Source: G963704535 sp963704535 (GTDB lineage: Bacteria > Chloroflexota > Chloroflexia > Chloroflexales > Roseiflexaceae). From it: DNA of 64,000 nucleotides. Each line of letters opens with the position of its first letter. Position 1 is the stretch's first letter. Where the stretch lies: positions 4,216,001 through 4,280,000 of the forward strand of contig OY969916.1 in the NCBI GenBank assembly GCA_963704535.1, given 5' to 3'. Shown here piece by piece: positions 36,672-51,822 of the stretch. Position numbers and translations under genes: made by a program. The notes below the pieces were generated by a model, which was given only the letters and a program-made list of their open reading frames with translations, was not told the origin of the DNA and did no database searches.

Positions 36672-36830
36672 CCGACCGCCGACAAGATGACAAGATGACA
36701 AGATGACGTATCACGATGAGCATATAGTCAGCGGAAAACCACACATCACGCACCGAGAACCTGTAGGGCAGGCCCTCCGTGGCTGCCCCTACCACGAATC
36801 ACGAATCACGCATCACGTTTCACGCATCAG
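36672..36830. repeat. Iterated GACAAGAT and CACGAAT units with a dispersed repeat
   Basis: GACAAGAT octamers (36678-36704), the dispersed CTGTAGGGCAGGCCCTCC repeat (about 36762-36790) and CACGAAT/CACGTTT heptads (36794-36828). Confidence 0.75.
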
Positions 36831-36831
36831 A

Positions 36832-39636
36832 CTATGGATCATCGGCGCAGCGGAAGCCGATCTCGCGAAACTCATTCGTCGGCGCGGTCCCCTGGCGGAA
36901 CACGCCGGTCGCCTTGCCCTTGGTCTGAGCCCACGATCCGCCCCGGAAGACCCGGTCGCCGCTGGCCTGCGGGTCCTCGCGACCGTCGTTGGGAACGTAG
37001 GGGTAGGGCTGGTACAGCGAACTGGTCCACTCCGAGACATTGCCGCCCATATCGACGGTGCCGTTCAGCTCGGGAGCGTAGGTGCCAGCGGCGGTCGTGT
37101 CACCTACGCCGGTCTCGCTCGTGTTGACCAGCGCCGGGTCGAAGGAGTTGCCCCACGGCCAGAGCGACTTGCGACTCGTCTCGGCGTGCCAGCTTGCGGC
37201 CTTCTCCCACTCGGCCTCGGTCGGCAGCCGCTTCTCGGCCCAGCCGCAGTAGTTGCGCGCCTGCTCCCAGTTCACATGGAGGACTGGGAACGTGGCGAAC
37301 TGCGAGTTGTCGTAGTAGGTCGGGTGCGAGATCGAGGAGATGTCGCCCGGCGGCTGGCATGCTCCGGCGGCGACGCAGCGCTTGTAGGCCTCGTTAGTGA
37401 CCTCGGTGCGATCGATGTAGAAGCTCTTCAGCGCGACCATGTGGACCCGCTCGTCGCTCCGCAGGGTGCTGCCCATGATGAACTCGCTGCCGGGGATCAG
37501 CAGCATCTGGCCAGCCGGTGTCTCGCGCGTCGGCGGGAGTTCGGTGTCGACTACCGGCGGGTCGCTGCTCCAGATCGAGACATTATCAAAGTGGATGTGC
37601 GGCTGATCGGCGTCGCCGTTCGCCACGATCATCCCCAGCATCCCATAGGCGAAGCTGTCGTCGCTGAAGCTGTCGAGCTTCACATCGTTCAGGTAGATCG
37701 AGAAATCGCCACCCTGCCCATCGACGCGCAGTTGGTTGTGCGCGTCGGCCTGCTTGATCGCCGCCGACGGCGTCCAGGCGATCAGGTCGGCCCAGTTATC
37801 CTTGCCGTCCTGCTTGCGCACGGTATAGCGGCCCTGGCGGCTATCGAGCAGTACCGCGTAGAAGTGCGCCTCATCCCGCGCGCGCACGATCAGCCCCTGC
37901 GCGACCTCTCCGGCGCGATCGTCGCTGTTGTCCCACACCTCGGCCAGGATGCTGAACTCGCCAAAGGCGACGCGCGGCAGCACGACCCAGCGGGCGTCGC
38001 GCAGTTTGGGCTGGAAGTGGTAGACCCCCGGCGCGTGAAAACCGCGCGAGAACTCGTTGTTCTGCTGATCATCTTCAAGGCCGGTCCTGGCGGCCTGGCC
38101 CTGGATATCGCTGAAGTCATCCTGGAAGACCAACTCGCCGAGCGGGGCGGGTGCAGGGGCGAGGATCGGCGCCGCCGTCGGCTCGACGGTCGGGACGGCG
38201 GTGCTCTCTACCACCGGCGCTGTGGTCGCCGCCGCCGCCGTCGGCTTGGTGGCGATCGTCGCCGCAACGCTGGGGACGGCGGTCGGCTCGCCGCCGGTGG
38301 TGGCGGGAGGGCTGAGCACGCGGAACAGGACCAGCCCGACGACCACCAGCCCCAGAACCGCGCCCAGCACCCACGGCCAGACGCTACGTCGTCGATCGGC
38401 CGGCTGGGCCGGCTCCGGCGTAGGCGCGGTGGGAGGCGACACGGGGCGCGCGTCCGGCACGGCCGCGACCGTGGCCTCCGACGTAGCCGGCTGGCGAGTC
38501 GCGGTCGCCGGCACGCTACTGCTTGTCGGCGCCCGCTGCGGCTCCGGTGGAGGGGCAGCGAGCGCCGCGGCCTTCTGGATCGTACTTTGCTGCTGCCGCT
38601 GGCGCACCAACTCGATCTGCTTGTGCGCCTCGGTCTTAGCGCGCTCACGGGCCTCGCGGGCCGCCACCAGCAGATCGGCGGCTTCCTCGTGCTCGGGTGC
38701 CATCACGACCAGCCGGGTAAAGAACCCGACCGCCAGCTCCCACTGGCCCTCCTCGAACGCCCGCATCCCAGAGCTGTAGAGATCCGACTCCTGCTCTACA
38801 TTTTGCGGCTGATCGAGCATGCCGGCCATATGCTCAAGCTCGCGGGCCATCTCGGCGGCGGTCTGGTAGCGCGCATTAGGGTCCTTGGCCATGGCCCGCA
38901 GCAGCACCGCCTCGACCAGCGGCGACAGGTCCGGGTTGAAGGTTCGCGGCGGCGGGGGCGCCTCGTAGGCCTGCTGAGTCAACATGCCCATCGGCGTATC
39001 CGAGTCGAAAGGCACCCGGCCGGTGACCATCTCGTACAGCATGATGCCAGTGGCGTAGATATCGGTGCGCGCGTCGACCGCGCGGCCGGTAGCCTGCTCC
39101 GGCGCCATATACGCGACAGTGCCGACGATCAGGCCGGGCGTCGTCAGGCGCTGCTCGACATCGTTCAGCAGCTTGGCGATGCCGAAGTCGGCCAGCATCG
39201 GCCAGGTCGGCGAGGGCATCAGCACATTGGCCGGCTTGATATCGCGGTGGATGATCCCGCGCTGGTGGGCGTACTCCAGCGCCTCAAGCACGTGCCCGAT
39301 CAGGCGCATGGCAGCCGGCGCCACCAGCGGCTGGCCCAGCATATCGGCCAGCGTGACGCCGTTCTCGACATAGCGCATCACCAGGTACAGCAGACCGTCC
39401 TGCTCGCCATAGTCGTAGACCGGCAGGATATTGGGATGCTGAAGCTGGGCGATCGCCCGCGCCTCACGCTTGAAGCGCTCCGAGAATTGCATATCGGAGG
39501 CATGCGCCAGAACTTTGACGGCCACAAAGCGGTCCAGCGAAGGCTGGTAGGCTTTATAGACCATCGACATCCCGCCGCGGCGGATCACCTCTTTGAGCTG
39601 ATATTGCCCTAGTTGTGTATCAATCAGTTGGTTCAT
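36832..39636 (-). CDS. Receptor-type Ser/Thr protein kinase with beta-sandwich and FGE-sulfatase domains
   Basis: 934 residues from the ATG at 39634-39636 (GAGGGG upstream). The Hanks-type kinase (about 12-270) has RRGGMSMVYKAY, the lysine in FVAVKVLA, IIHRDIKPANVLM and LADFGIAKL. A helical, charged segment follows, then a membrane segment at about 418-440 (WPWVLGAVLGLVVVGLVLF). The outer part has a DUF1080/LamG-like domain (about 500-690). The C-terminal FGE-sulfatase domain (about 700-934) has MLLIPGSEFIMGS, LPTEAEWEKAA, DMGGNVSEWTSS and RVFRGGSW. It is paralogous to the next kinase gene and probably senses an external ligand. Confidence 0.93.
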   Translation of the reverse strand: MNQLIDTQLGQYQLKEVIRRGGMSMVYKAYQPSLDRFVAVKVLAHASDMQFSERFKREARAIAQLQHPNILPVYDYGEQDGLLYLVMRYVENGVTLADMLGQPLVAPAAMRLIGHVLEALEYAHQRGIIHRDIKPANVLMPSPTWPMLADFGIAKLLNDVEQRLTTPGLIVGTVAYMAPEQATGRAVDARTDIYATGIMLYEMVTGRVPFDSDTPMGMLTQQAYEAPPPPRTFNPDLSPLVEAVLLRAMAKDPNARYQTAAEMARELEHMAGMLDQPQNVEQESDLYSSGMRAFEEGQWELAVGFFTRLVVMAPEHEEAADLLVAAREARERAKTEAHKQIELVRQRQQQSTIQKAAALAAPPPEPQRAPTSSSVPATATRQPATSEATVAAVPDARPVSPPTAPTPEPAQPADRRRSVWPWVLGAVLGLVVVGLVLFRVLSPPATTGGEPTAVPSVAATIATKPTAAAATTAPVVESTAVPTVEPTAAPILAPAPAPLGELVFQDDFSDIQGQAARTGLEDDQQNNEFSRGFHAPGVYHFQPKLRDARWVVLPRVAFGEFSILAEVWDNSDDRAGEVAQGLIVRARDEAHFYAVLLDSRQGRYTVRKQDGKDNWADLIAWTPSAAIKQADAHNQLRVDGQGGDFSIYLNDVKLDSFSDDSFAYGMLGMIVANGDADQPHIHFDNVSIWSSDPPVVDTELPPTRETPAGQMLLIPGSEFIMGSTLRSDERVHMVALKSFYIDRTEVTNEAYKRCVAAGACQPPGDISSISHPTYYDNSQFATFPVLHVNWEQARNYCGWAEKRLPTEAEWEKAASWHAETSRKSLWPWGNSFDPALVNTSETGVGDTTAAGTYAPELNGTVDMGGNVSEWTSSLYQPYPYVPNDGREDPQASGDRVFRGGSWAQTKGKATGVFRQGTAPTNEFREIGFRCADDP

Positions 39637-39948
39637 CACGGCGCCCCTCGGTGGCGTGCGTGCAACATATAGCGCTGTGCGGAACGATTGCGCTTGGAAA
39701 ACGCCCCACCACAAACGTACCCCACCCACAGTAAGATCGGCAAAAACTATGCCCCCACTATTAGATAACGCTGCTGACGGCAAGATTGGACAGCGAACAA
39801 GGACAATCTACGAGGCCGTCATGATCAAATTGCTCCGTAGCGACCGACACGTTATAAGGATGCCCCATATCATATCACAATCTGAACCCGATGGCCGGTG
39901 ATTGGAAAGCCTGCGTACGATCTCGGTGTGGTGGAGCCGCGAGGTGGG
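39637..39948. other. Non-coding gap between the two kinase genes
   Basis: 312 bases without a gene, repeat array or clear terminator that I can support; it should contain the promoter of the first kinase. Confidence 0.5.
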
Positions 39949-42718
39949 TTATGGAGTGAGGGCACAGCGAAAACCGATCTCGCGGTCGGCGTAGTCGGGG
40001 GCGGCACCCTGGCGAAAGAAGGAGCGCGCCTTGCCCTCGGTCTGGGCCCATGACCCGCCGCGGAAGACCCGGTCGCCGGAGTCCTCGGCGTCTTCGTGAT
40101 CGTCGCCTTCGCTGTAGGGGTAGTCTATGTAGAGCGAGCTAGTCCACTCCGAGACATTGCCGCCCATATCGACGGTGCCGTTCAGCTCGCGGGCGAAGTC
40201 GCCCACGTGGGTCGTGTCCCGCTTGCTGGCCTCGTTTGAGTTCAGCAGCTCGGGGTTGAACTCGTTGCCCCACGGCCAGACCGATTTTTCCCCGGTCGTG
40301 GCGTTCCAACTGGCGGCCTTCTCCCACTCGGCCTCGGTCGGCAGCCGCTTGCCGGCCCAGCCGCAGAAGGCCTGCGCCTGCTCCCAGGAAACATAGATCG
40401 TCGGGAAGTCGGCGTAGGTTGCTTCGGCGGCATAGTTAGGGTGCGTCTCCGAGTTCGGGCGAGCGCTGCGCCTCACATTGGTCGGCTCCGACACACGCGG
40501 CATAGGCGGCGTTGGTGACTTCGGTGCGGTCGATATAGAAGTCCGGCAGGCCGTAGATATGCGGTCGCTCATTGCTCCGCTCATTACTGCCGATGATGAA
40601 CTCGCCGCCGGGGATCAGCACCATGTCGCCGGCCGGGTCTTTTTTCTCGCCCGGCAGCGTCGATAGAATCGTGGTGTCGCTGCTCCAGATCTGGATGTCG
40701 TCGACGTGCAGGTGCGGTCGCTCGGCATCCCCTTGCTCGATGGCCATCCCGACCATGCCGAACCCATAGTCGCTGTCGCTGAAGCTGTCGAGCAGCGTGC
40801 CGTTCAAGTAGATTGTGAAGTTCTCATCCTTTGCGTCGATGCGCAGCAGATTTTCGCCGTCCCGCCCCTTGATCGACGGCGACGGCGTCCAGGCGATCAG
40901 GTCGGCCGCGTTGTCCTCGCCATCCTGCTTGCGAACAGCGTACCGCCCGCCGCGCGAGTCCAGTAGCACCATATAAAAGTGTTCGTCGTCGCGCACACGC
41001 ACGATCACGCCCTGCGCTGCGCTGCCGTCGAAGCTATCGCTGTTGTCTTGCAGCATGAGCTGTATGCTGAAGTCGCGGTAGGCCAGCCGTGGTAGAAGCG
41101 ACCAGTGAGTGCCCGACTCGGACGAAAGCAGGTGGTAAACGCCGGGAGGGTGGACCCCGCGTTGAAAGTCGTCGGCGTCAAGTAGGTCTTCAAGCCCACT
41201 CCTGCCCAGGCCACTGTCGAAGCTGTCGGTGAAGATCAGCGTGCCGTCCGGCTCAGGCGCCGGGGTGCTATCCCGCTCTGGCGCTGCGGTGCCGGCGGCG
41301 ACCGGGCCGGTCGTCGCCGCGCCGACCGGCGTGGGAGCGCCGTCCGGCTGTCCGGCCCCACTCGCGAAGATCCTGGTGGCGAGAAACACGAGCACCAGCA
41401 CGGCGATGACTGCTATGCCGATATACAGCCATGGGATCTTCCGGCGTGGCGAGTCCAGATCTTCAAGCTTGCCGGTAGCGGACCCGCGCTGCGCCTCAGG
41501 CTGGGGTGCCGGCGTGCTGCCGGTGCCTGCGTTGGCCGGCTCGCGCGATACGTCGGCGGCGGACTGCGCGGCCAGCATGTCGGCGAGCGGCGGAAGCCGG
41601 TGGGTCGCGTGCGGGTTGAAGGGTGCCGGCGCCGGGACCTCCGAGGTCGGGAGGCGCTGATGCGGGCCGCTCTGGCGCCGCTGGCGCACTATTTCGATCT
41701 GCTGGCGCGCCTCGGCCTTGGCGCGCTCCTGGGCCTCGCGGGCCGCCTCCAGCAGCTCGATCGCGTCCTCATACTCCGGGTCGATCGTGACCAACTGGCT
41801 CAACTGCTCGACCGCCATATTCCAGCGCCCCTCGCGGAACGCCTGCACCCCAAGCTGATACATGCCGGTGAGCTGATTGCGCGACTGCGGCTGGCCGAGC
41901 TGGCCGATCACGCGCTCAAGATCCTGGGCCATCTCTGTGGCGTTCTGGTAGCGGGCATCGGGGTCCTTGGCCATGGCCCGCAGCAGCACCGCCTCGACCA
42001 GCGGCGGCAGGTCGGGGTTGAAGGTTCGCGGCGGCGGGGGCGCCTCGTAAGCGTGCTTGGTCAGCACCGCCATGGGCGTATCGGCGTCGAAGGGCACCCG
42101 GCCAGTGAACATCTCGTACAGGACCACGCCAGTAGCGTAGATGTCAGTGCGCGCATCGACCGGGCGACCGGTGGCCTGCTCCGGCGCCATATACGCCGCC
42201 GTGCCCACGATCAGGCCGGGCACCGTCAGGCGCAGCTCGTTGTCGTTCAGCAGCTTGGCGATGCCGAAATCGGCCAGCATCGGCCAGGTCGGCGAGGGCA
42301 TCAGCACATTGGCCGGCTTGATGTCGCGGTGGATGATCGAGCGCTTGTGGGCGTAGTCCAGCGAGCTGAGCAGGCTGATCGCCAGCCGCAGCGTCGGGAT
42401 CGGCGCCAGCGGCTGGCCCAGCATGTCGGCCAGGGTAACGCCGTTCTCGATATACTGGAGCACCAGGTAGAGCATGAAATCCTGCTCGCCGTAGTCGTAG
42501 ACCGGCAGGATATTGGGGTGCTGGAGCTGGGCGATCGCCCGGGCCTCGCGCTTGAAGCGTGCGGCGAACTGCGGGTCTCGGTTGTGGAATAGGACCTTGA
42601 CCGCCACAAAGCGGTCCAGCGAGGCCTGGTAGGCTTTATAGACCGTCGACATCCCGCCCCGGCGGATCACCGCAGTGAGCTGGTACTGCCCTAATTGTGT
42701 ATTGATCAGATCACTCAT
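39949..42718 (-). CDS. Receptor-type Ser/Thr kinase paralogue (one frameshift)
   Basis: Start ATG at 42716-42718. Same layout as the preceding kinase: kinase domain (RRGGMSTVYKAY, IIHRDIKPANVLM, LADFGIAKL), long linker, membrane segment near residues 430-450 (IPWLYIGIAVIAVLVLVFLA), beta-sandwich (TLIFTDSFDSGLGRSGLED onward) and C-terminal FGE-sulfatase domain. The first frame ends after CVGADQCEAQRSPELGDAP. The next frame carries SETHPNYAAEATYADFPTIY through RVFRGGSW to the stop at 39949. One indel near 40465 joins them with no loss of domain. The kinase half is nearly the same as that of its neighbour, pointing to a recent duplication. Confidence 0.9.
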
Positions 42719-42851
42719 CACGGCGCCCCTCAGTGGCGAGCGTGCGGTCGGCTTCCCCGGTCGGCATGGCCACGGACACGAGGCGCGCGGACATTGGATC
42801 ACAAATAGACAACAAACGGATCACTCGTATTCTACGACACCCGCGTCCACG

Positions 42852-42880
42852 TTGTCAATCAATCCGCCGTATGATACAAT
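42852..42880 (+). promoter_or_regulatory. Promoter of the FHA regulator gene
   Basis: -35 TTGTCA (42852-42857), 17-base spacer, -10 TACAAT (42875-42880). This places the transcript start near 42887 and rules out the in-frame ATG at 42879 as the translation start. Confidence 0.72.
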
Positions 42881-42920
42881 GCCGAAACAGGGCGATTCAC
42901 TCACGCTAGATAGGTTTGCT

Positions 42921-43631
42921 ATGGCTCGCGCAACGCCAGGACTGCTGACGTACCGGCACCCGGATGGCAGCGAAGAGCGTGTTCAGCTCCGCCAGGATGT
43001 GACGACGCTGGGGCGCTCGGACTCGTGCGCGGTCGCGATCCCGTTCCCCACCGTCTCGCGGCTGCACGCCCGGATCGAGCTTCAGCACGACCGCTATGTG
43101 CTGTTCGACGCCGGCAGCGCCAATGGCACCTTTGTCAACGGCAAGCGTATCGACCAGGGCTACCAACTGAGCACCGGCGATGAGATCTGGCTCGGCGCCA
43201 ACGACCCGCCGATCGGCTTCGCCGACCCGGAGGAGACGCTGGTGATGCTGGCCCAGGTCGGCCCGGCGCCGCTGTTTATCGACGAAAACGCCCGCACCGT
43301 CCAAGTCTACGGCGTCCCGGTTCAGTTGAGCCCGCTGGAGTATGGGCTGCTGCTGCACCTGGCCCACAATCCCGGCACCGTCTGCACGCGCGATGGCTGT
43401 TTCCTGGCCGTCTGGGGCCACCCCTACGACCACGCCACCTGCGAAGACGCGCTGAACGCCTGCATCGCCAAGCTGCGCCGCAACCTGCGCGCGCCGGCCC
43501 AATCGGTCGGCCAGGAGCCCCCGCCGATCACGACGGTGCAGCGGATCGGCTTTCGCCTCGACGCCGACGTCGCCTTCGCCACCAACCCCAGCCAGCACGC
43601 CGCGCCGCAGGATCGCGCCGCCGCGCTCTAG
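42921..43631 (+). CDS. FHA domain / winged-helix DNA-binding protein
   Basis: 236 residues from the ATG at 42921, chosen because a promoter overlaps the upstream ATG. The FHA domain (about 10-100) has TLGRSDSCAV, TVSRLHARIEL and GSANGTFVNGKRI, which bind phosphothreonine. The C-terminal part (about 125-215) is an OmpR-type winged helix: VQLSPLEYGLLLHLAHNPG, CFLAVWG and TTVQRIGFRLD. It is divergent from the two kinase genes. It could be a transcription factor whose FHA domain reads phosphorylation by those kinases; that link is inference from position. Confidence 0.92.
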   Translation: MARATPGLLTYRHPDGSEERVQLRQDVTTLGRSDSCAVAIPFPTVSRLHARIELQHDRYVLFDAGSANGTFVNGKRIDQGYQLSTGDEIWLGANDPPIGFADPEETLVMLAQVGPAPLFIDENARTVQVYGVPVQLSPLEYGLLLHLAHNPGTVCTRDGCFLAVWGHPYDHATCEDALNACIAKLRRNLRAPAQSVGQEPPPITTVQRIGFRLDADVAFATNPSQHAAPQDRAAAL

Positions 43632-43636
43632 TGTGT

Positions 43637-43722
43637 GAAAAAAAGGGGTTTGAGGGGGCAGCCCCCTCAGTCTCCCCCCCACCCACACTGTAAAGGAGAA
43701 CGGCGTCACCCGAAATCTTTGA
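43637..43722 (+). repeat. Family B repeat
   Basis: AAAAAAGGGGTTTGAGGGGGCAGCCCCCTC, CCCACACTGTAAA and CGGCGTCACCCGAAATCTTT, read in segments; follows the FHA gene directly. Confidence 0.8.
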
Positions 43723-43860
43723 TCATCCGGCATTCTGGATTACGCCGGTCAGCTTGTAGACAGATCATCGACAACTAGACGACGCAGCCCTATCATTGGT
43801 TTCCCGCTCACTTCGCGCTATGATGACGGCGTGACGTGACCAAGAAAGGAGCGACCGACC

Positions 43861-45105
43861 ATGCCAGAGCAGCAGGATGACAATCCGCAGCAGGCGGGCG
43901 GCAATATTCGCGAGACAGGGATCGCGCGGGTGATGACCTCCACCAGCGTCCATAAGCACCCGACCGCACTCCTCAATACTCGCCTCCCGGTGCTCGAGGT
44001 CGCGCTCAACACCGAGATGATGACCGCCAAGCTGGCGCCGTTGCTCCAGCCGCTGGCTAGCCCCGGCAGCACACCCAGTGTCAGCTACGCCAAGCTGCTG
44101 GCCTACAAGCAGGGCAATCGCGGGCTGATCCACTACGATGTCGCCGGGACGATCTATGGCGAGACGTGCGTGGTACTCGGCAAGCTTTACCCAGATCTGA
44201 GCCAGGCCAACCGGGTAAACGCGACCATGCAGGCGCTCTGGAACGAGGTCTTCGTCGGCTCCGCGCAGCTCGGCATCCCCCAACCGCTGGGCTGCCTGGC
44301 CGAGCTGTCGATGCTGGTCTATATCCCGGTCGAGGGCGCGTTCCTGGGCGACGCGATCACCAGCGGCGAGGCGCTCCACTATATGGAGCTGGCCGGCGCG
44401 TGGCTCGGCCGCCTGCACCAGTACCGGCTGCCGCTTGAGCGCACATTCCAGCTCTCGAACGAGGTCGTCAACTTGCAGGCATGGGCGGCGCTGATCGGCC
44501 ACAAGTATCCCGACCAGGCCGAGGCGGCCACGCGGATCGCCAACCACCTGAAAGACAGCGTGAACGAGCTGGAGTTCGAGACCCACGCGCCGGTCCACAA
44601 GGATTTTCACTACGGGCATATCGTGGTCAACGGCGGGCTCAAGGTGATCGACTTCGACGAGATGCGCCTAGGCGACCCGAACTTCGACCTGGCCCACTTC
44701 TGCGCCAATCTGCACCTGCTGGCCTACCGCGCGAATAACTCGCCGTTTCAGTTCTCGGCGCTCCAGGGCGCGTTCCTCAGTGCATACAGCCGATATAGCG
44801 GCTGGACACCGAACGAGCGCTTCGTCTACTTCTACGCCTACACCTGCCTGAAGATCGCCAAGCAGCTTTGCAGCATGCGCGGCCTGCGGCCCCGCCCCGA
44901 GGGCGAGGAGCAGCAGCGCCAGGTCCAGTTGATGATCGAGCAGGGGGTCGGGGCGCTGCCGCAGGATGCCACCAGAGGGCTGGCGGGGAAATTCGCAACG
45001 CAGATCATGAAAATCCCACCCCAGCCGGCGTCCGGCACGCCATCGGACGCGCATACGTTCGCGACCCAGATCTTCGAGATTCCCAAGCCGCCGCCGGAGG
45101 AGTAG
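43861..45105 (+). CDS. APH-family phosphotransferase
   Basis: 414 residues with AAGGAGC upstream of the ATG. The fold is that of aminoglycoside/choline kinases. The nucleotide-binding Lys is in VVLGKLYPD (near 107). The catalytic loop is HKDFHYGH (near 246) with the catalytic Asp, and the metal Asp is in VIDFDEM (near 262). The usual Asn of HGDxxxxN is His here. The C-terminal tail has two KFATQI/TFATQI repeats with IPxPP. It is the first of six such domains up to 63204, all on this strand. Substrate unknown; a sugar, polyol or antibiotic hydroxyl is possible. Confidence 0.85.
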   Translation: MPEQQDDNPQQAGGNIRETGIARVMTSTSVHKHPTALLNTRLPVLEVALNTEMMTAKLAPLLQPLASPGSTPSVSYAKLLAYKQGNRGLIHYDVAGTIYGETCVVLGKLYPDLSQANRVNATMQALWNEVFVGSAQLGIPQPLGCLAELSMLVYIPVEGAFLGDAITSGEALHYMELAGAWLGRLHQYRLPLERTFQLSNEVVNLQAWAALIGHKYPDQAEAATRIANHLKDSVNELEFETHAPVHKDFHYGHIVVNGGLKVIDFDEMRLGDPNFDLAHFCANLHLLAYRANNSPFQFSALQGAFLSAYSRYSGWTPNERFVYFYAYTCLKIAKQLCSMRGLRPRPEGEEQQRQVQLMIEQGVGALPQDATRGLAGKFATQIMKIPPQPASGTPSDAHTFATQIFEIPKPPPEE

Positions 45106-45137
45106 ACACCACGCCTGCGTGGGCATTGTCGGCGCGC

Positions 45138-45157
45138 CGGGGACCAAGCCGTCCCCG
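45138..45157 (+). terminator. Hairpin terminator
   Basis: CGGGGAC pairs with GTCCCCG around a 6-base loop and is followed by ACGTTCTTTC; about 30 bases after the phosphotransferase stop. Confidence 0.45.
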
Positions 45158-45192
45158 ACGTTCTTTCTCCGTGTGCAACAACCGTAAGACAA

Positions 45193-45262
45193 GGTCAGTT
45201 GTCCGTTGTCCGTTGTCAGTTGCACCGCAACTGACAACGGACAACGGACAACTGACAACTGT
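45193..45262. repeat. TTGTCCG heptad inverted repeat
   Basis: GTTGTCC units (45197-45219) face GACAACGGACAACGG and GACAACT units (45231-45261), just upstream of the glycosyltransferase start. Confidence 0.8.
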
Positions 45263-45271
45263 ATAAAGATG

Positions 45272-46748
45272 ATGAATACAACACACACCCCACAACGAGT
45301 TCGGCTATATTCTGCGGAGCTACCCGCGCCTCTCGCAGACCTTTATCCTGAACGAGATCCTGGCGCTTGAGCAGCTCGGACTGGACCTGGATATCTTCGC
45401 GATCACCAACCCGCGCGAGCCGGTAGTCCAGCCGCAGGTCGCCGAGGTGCGCGCCCCGGTCGTGTACCTGGAGGATGCGGCGCGACGCGGGCGGGCCGAG
45501 ATCAACGCCGAGCATCGGCTGCTGGCGCGGGCGGCGCCGCAGCGCTATTTCCGCGCCCTGCGCTACGTGCGGCGCCATGCCGAGCTGGACGAGGGCTACA
45601 CCAATAGCTCGCGCTATACCTGCTTCGACCAGGCGGTCTACCTGGCCGGGGTGCTGCTGCGCGAGCGGCGCGCCGGCCGGCCGATTACGCATCTGCACGC
45701 CCACTTCGCCCACGACCCGGCGCTGATCGCTCTGCTCACGCATATGCTGACCGGCGTCTCCTTCAGCTTCACGGCGCACGCGCGCGATCTCTACCAGGTG
45801 CCGGCGCCGGCGCTGGCCCGGCGGATCGCCGCCGCAAGCGCGGTCGTGACCTGCTGCGGCTCGAATCTGGGCTATTTCGCGCAGGTCGCGCCGGGGGCGG
45901 GCGAAAAGGTGCGCCTGATCTACCACGGCGTCAATTTGGAGGGGTTTCAGCCGGCCGCCGAGAACAAAGAACAAAGAACAAAGAACAAAGAACAAACCGT
46001 CGCCCACCCAGAACCTGTAGGGCAGGCCCTCCCTGGCCGCCCCAACCAAGAACAAAGAACAAAGAACAAAGAACAAACCGTCGCCCACCCAGAACCTGTA
46101 GGGCAGGCCCTCCCTGGCCGCCCCAGCCAAGAACCATTGATCCTCTCGGTCGGGCGCCTGGTGGAGAAGAAGGGCTTCCCGGACCTGCTGCGCGCCTGCG
46201 GGCGCCTGAAGCAGGCCGGCAGGCGCTTCCGCTGCGTGATCTACGGCGAGGGGCCGCTGCACGGCGAGCTGGCCGCCCTGATCGAGCAGCTCGGCCTGGC
46301 CGATGATGTGACGCTGGCCGGCGCGACCGACCAGCGCCGGCTGGTGCCGGAGTTCCAGCGCGCGGCCGTCTTCGCCCTGACGCCGTTTGTCACCGACGAC
46401 GGCGACCGCGATGGGGTGCCGAACGTCCTGGTTGAGGCGATGGCGTGTGGGCTTCCGGTGGTCAGCACGGCGGTCGCGGGCATCCCGGAGCTGGTCGAGC
46501 ACGATCACAACGGCATCCTGGCCGCGCCGCACGACGTGGAAGCGATCACCGCCGGCCTGGCCGCGCTGCTGGACGACGAGCCGCGGCGGCGCCGGCTTGG
46601 CGCGGCGGCCCGCCAAACGGCGACCGAGCGCTTCGATCTGCGTACCGGCGCCCAGCAGATGGCGGCGCTCTTCGCTCGCTCGCCCGAATTCTATACAAGG
46701 CACACCAGATGTGTTATCATTCGACCGACACAGCACCGCTCATCATAA
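45272..46748 (+). CDS. GT4 glycosyltransferase (one frameshift; internal repeats)
   Basis: The ATG at 45272 leads into a frame that reads correctly only after dropping one C in the run at 45288-45291, giving HNEFGYILRSYPRLSQTFILNE. Features are LHAHFAHDPALIALL, SFTAHARDLYQ and YHGVNLEGF in the acceptor half. The donor half has LSVGRLVEKKGFPDLLRA, VPNVLVEAMACGLPVVST and AGIPELVEHDHNG. Between the halves are two copies of a dispersed repeat (45961-46045, 46052-46117). They are translated as NKEQRTKNKEQTVAHPEPVG-like sequence. It may glycosylate a lipid-linked or small-molecule acceptor related to the surrounding island. Confidence 0.88.
45961..46118 (+). repeat. AACAAAG heptads plus dispersed repeat, two copies, inside a gene
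   Basis: Two direct copies of AACAAAG heptads followed by AGAACCTGTAGGGCAGGCCC and CTCCCTGGCCGCCCC. The insertion keeps the glycosyltransferase frame open. Confidence 0.88.
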
Positions 46749-46951
46749 TGTAAGAAGCCGTCTTCATCCGCGCCAGCGCTGGGTACGGCGATCTGCCGAT
46801 TCAGAGGCAGCACGAGGCGGATCGCGCCGCATGCGGAGATGGACTTCCGCACACTCACCCTGCTGGCCCCAGCCGCGCCCGCGCTGCTGGGATTCGCTCC
46901 GCCGCAGGCCTCGCTCGCACCGGCTGGGCGCACCCTCAAGGAGAACTGGCC

Positions 46952-51623
<4,672 letters not shown>

Positions 51624-51812
51624 GAGGCTGTTTGGAGAGGGGGAGTTTGAGAGGGCCGCCCCTCAAGAATCCTCTTTCCACCACGGATCGTATAAGAGGC
51701 TGTTTGGAAAGGGGGAGTTTGAGGGGGCACCCCTCAAGAATCCTCTTTCCACCACGGATCGTACGTGAGACAATACCCTTTCAAACAGTCTCTGACAACT
51801 GACAACTGACAA
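51624..51812. repeat. Two family A hairpin elements and AACTGAC heptads
   Basis: Two units (about 51630-51690 and 51697-51770) with GGGGGAGTTTGAG, CCCCTCAAGAATCC and TTTCCACCACGGATCGTA. CTGACAA heptads follow at 51793-51811. Confidence 0.82.
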
Positions 51813-51822
51813 AGAGGAAGCT

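Noticed and set aside
36703..39612. A 969-residue open frame on the + strand opposite the first receptor kinase
   Set aside because: Antisense shadow of a gene with full kinase and FGE motifs; no recognisable domain in the antisense product.
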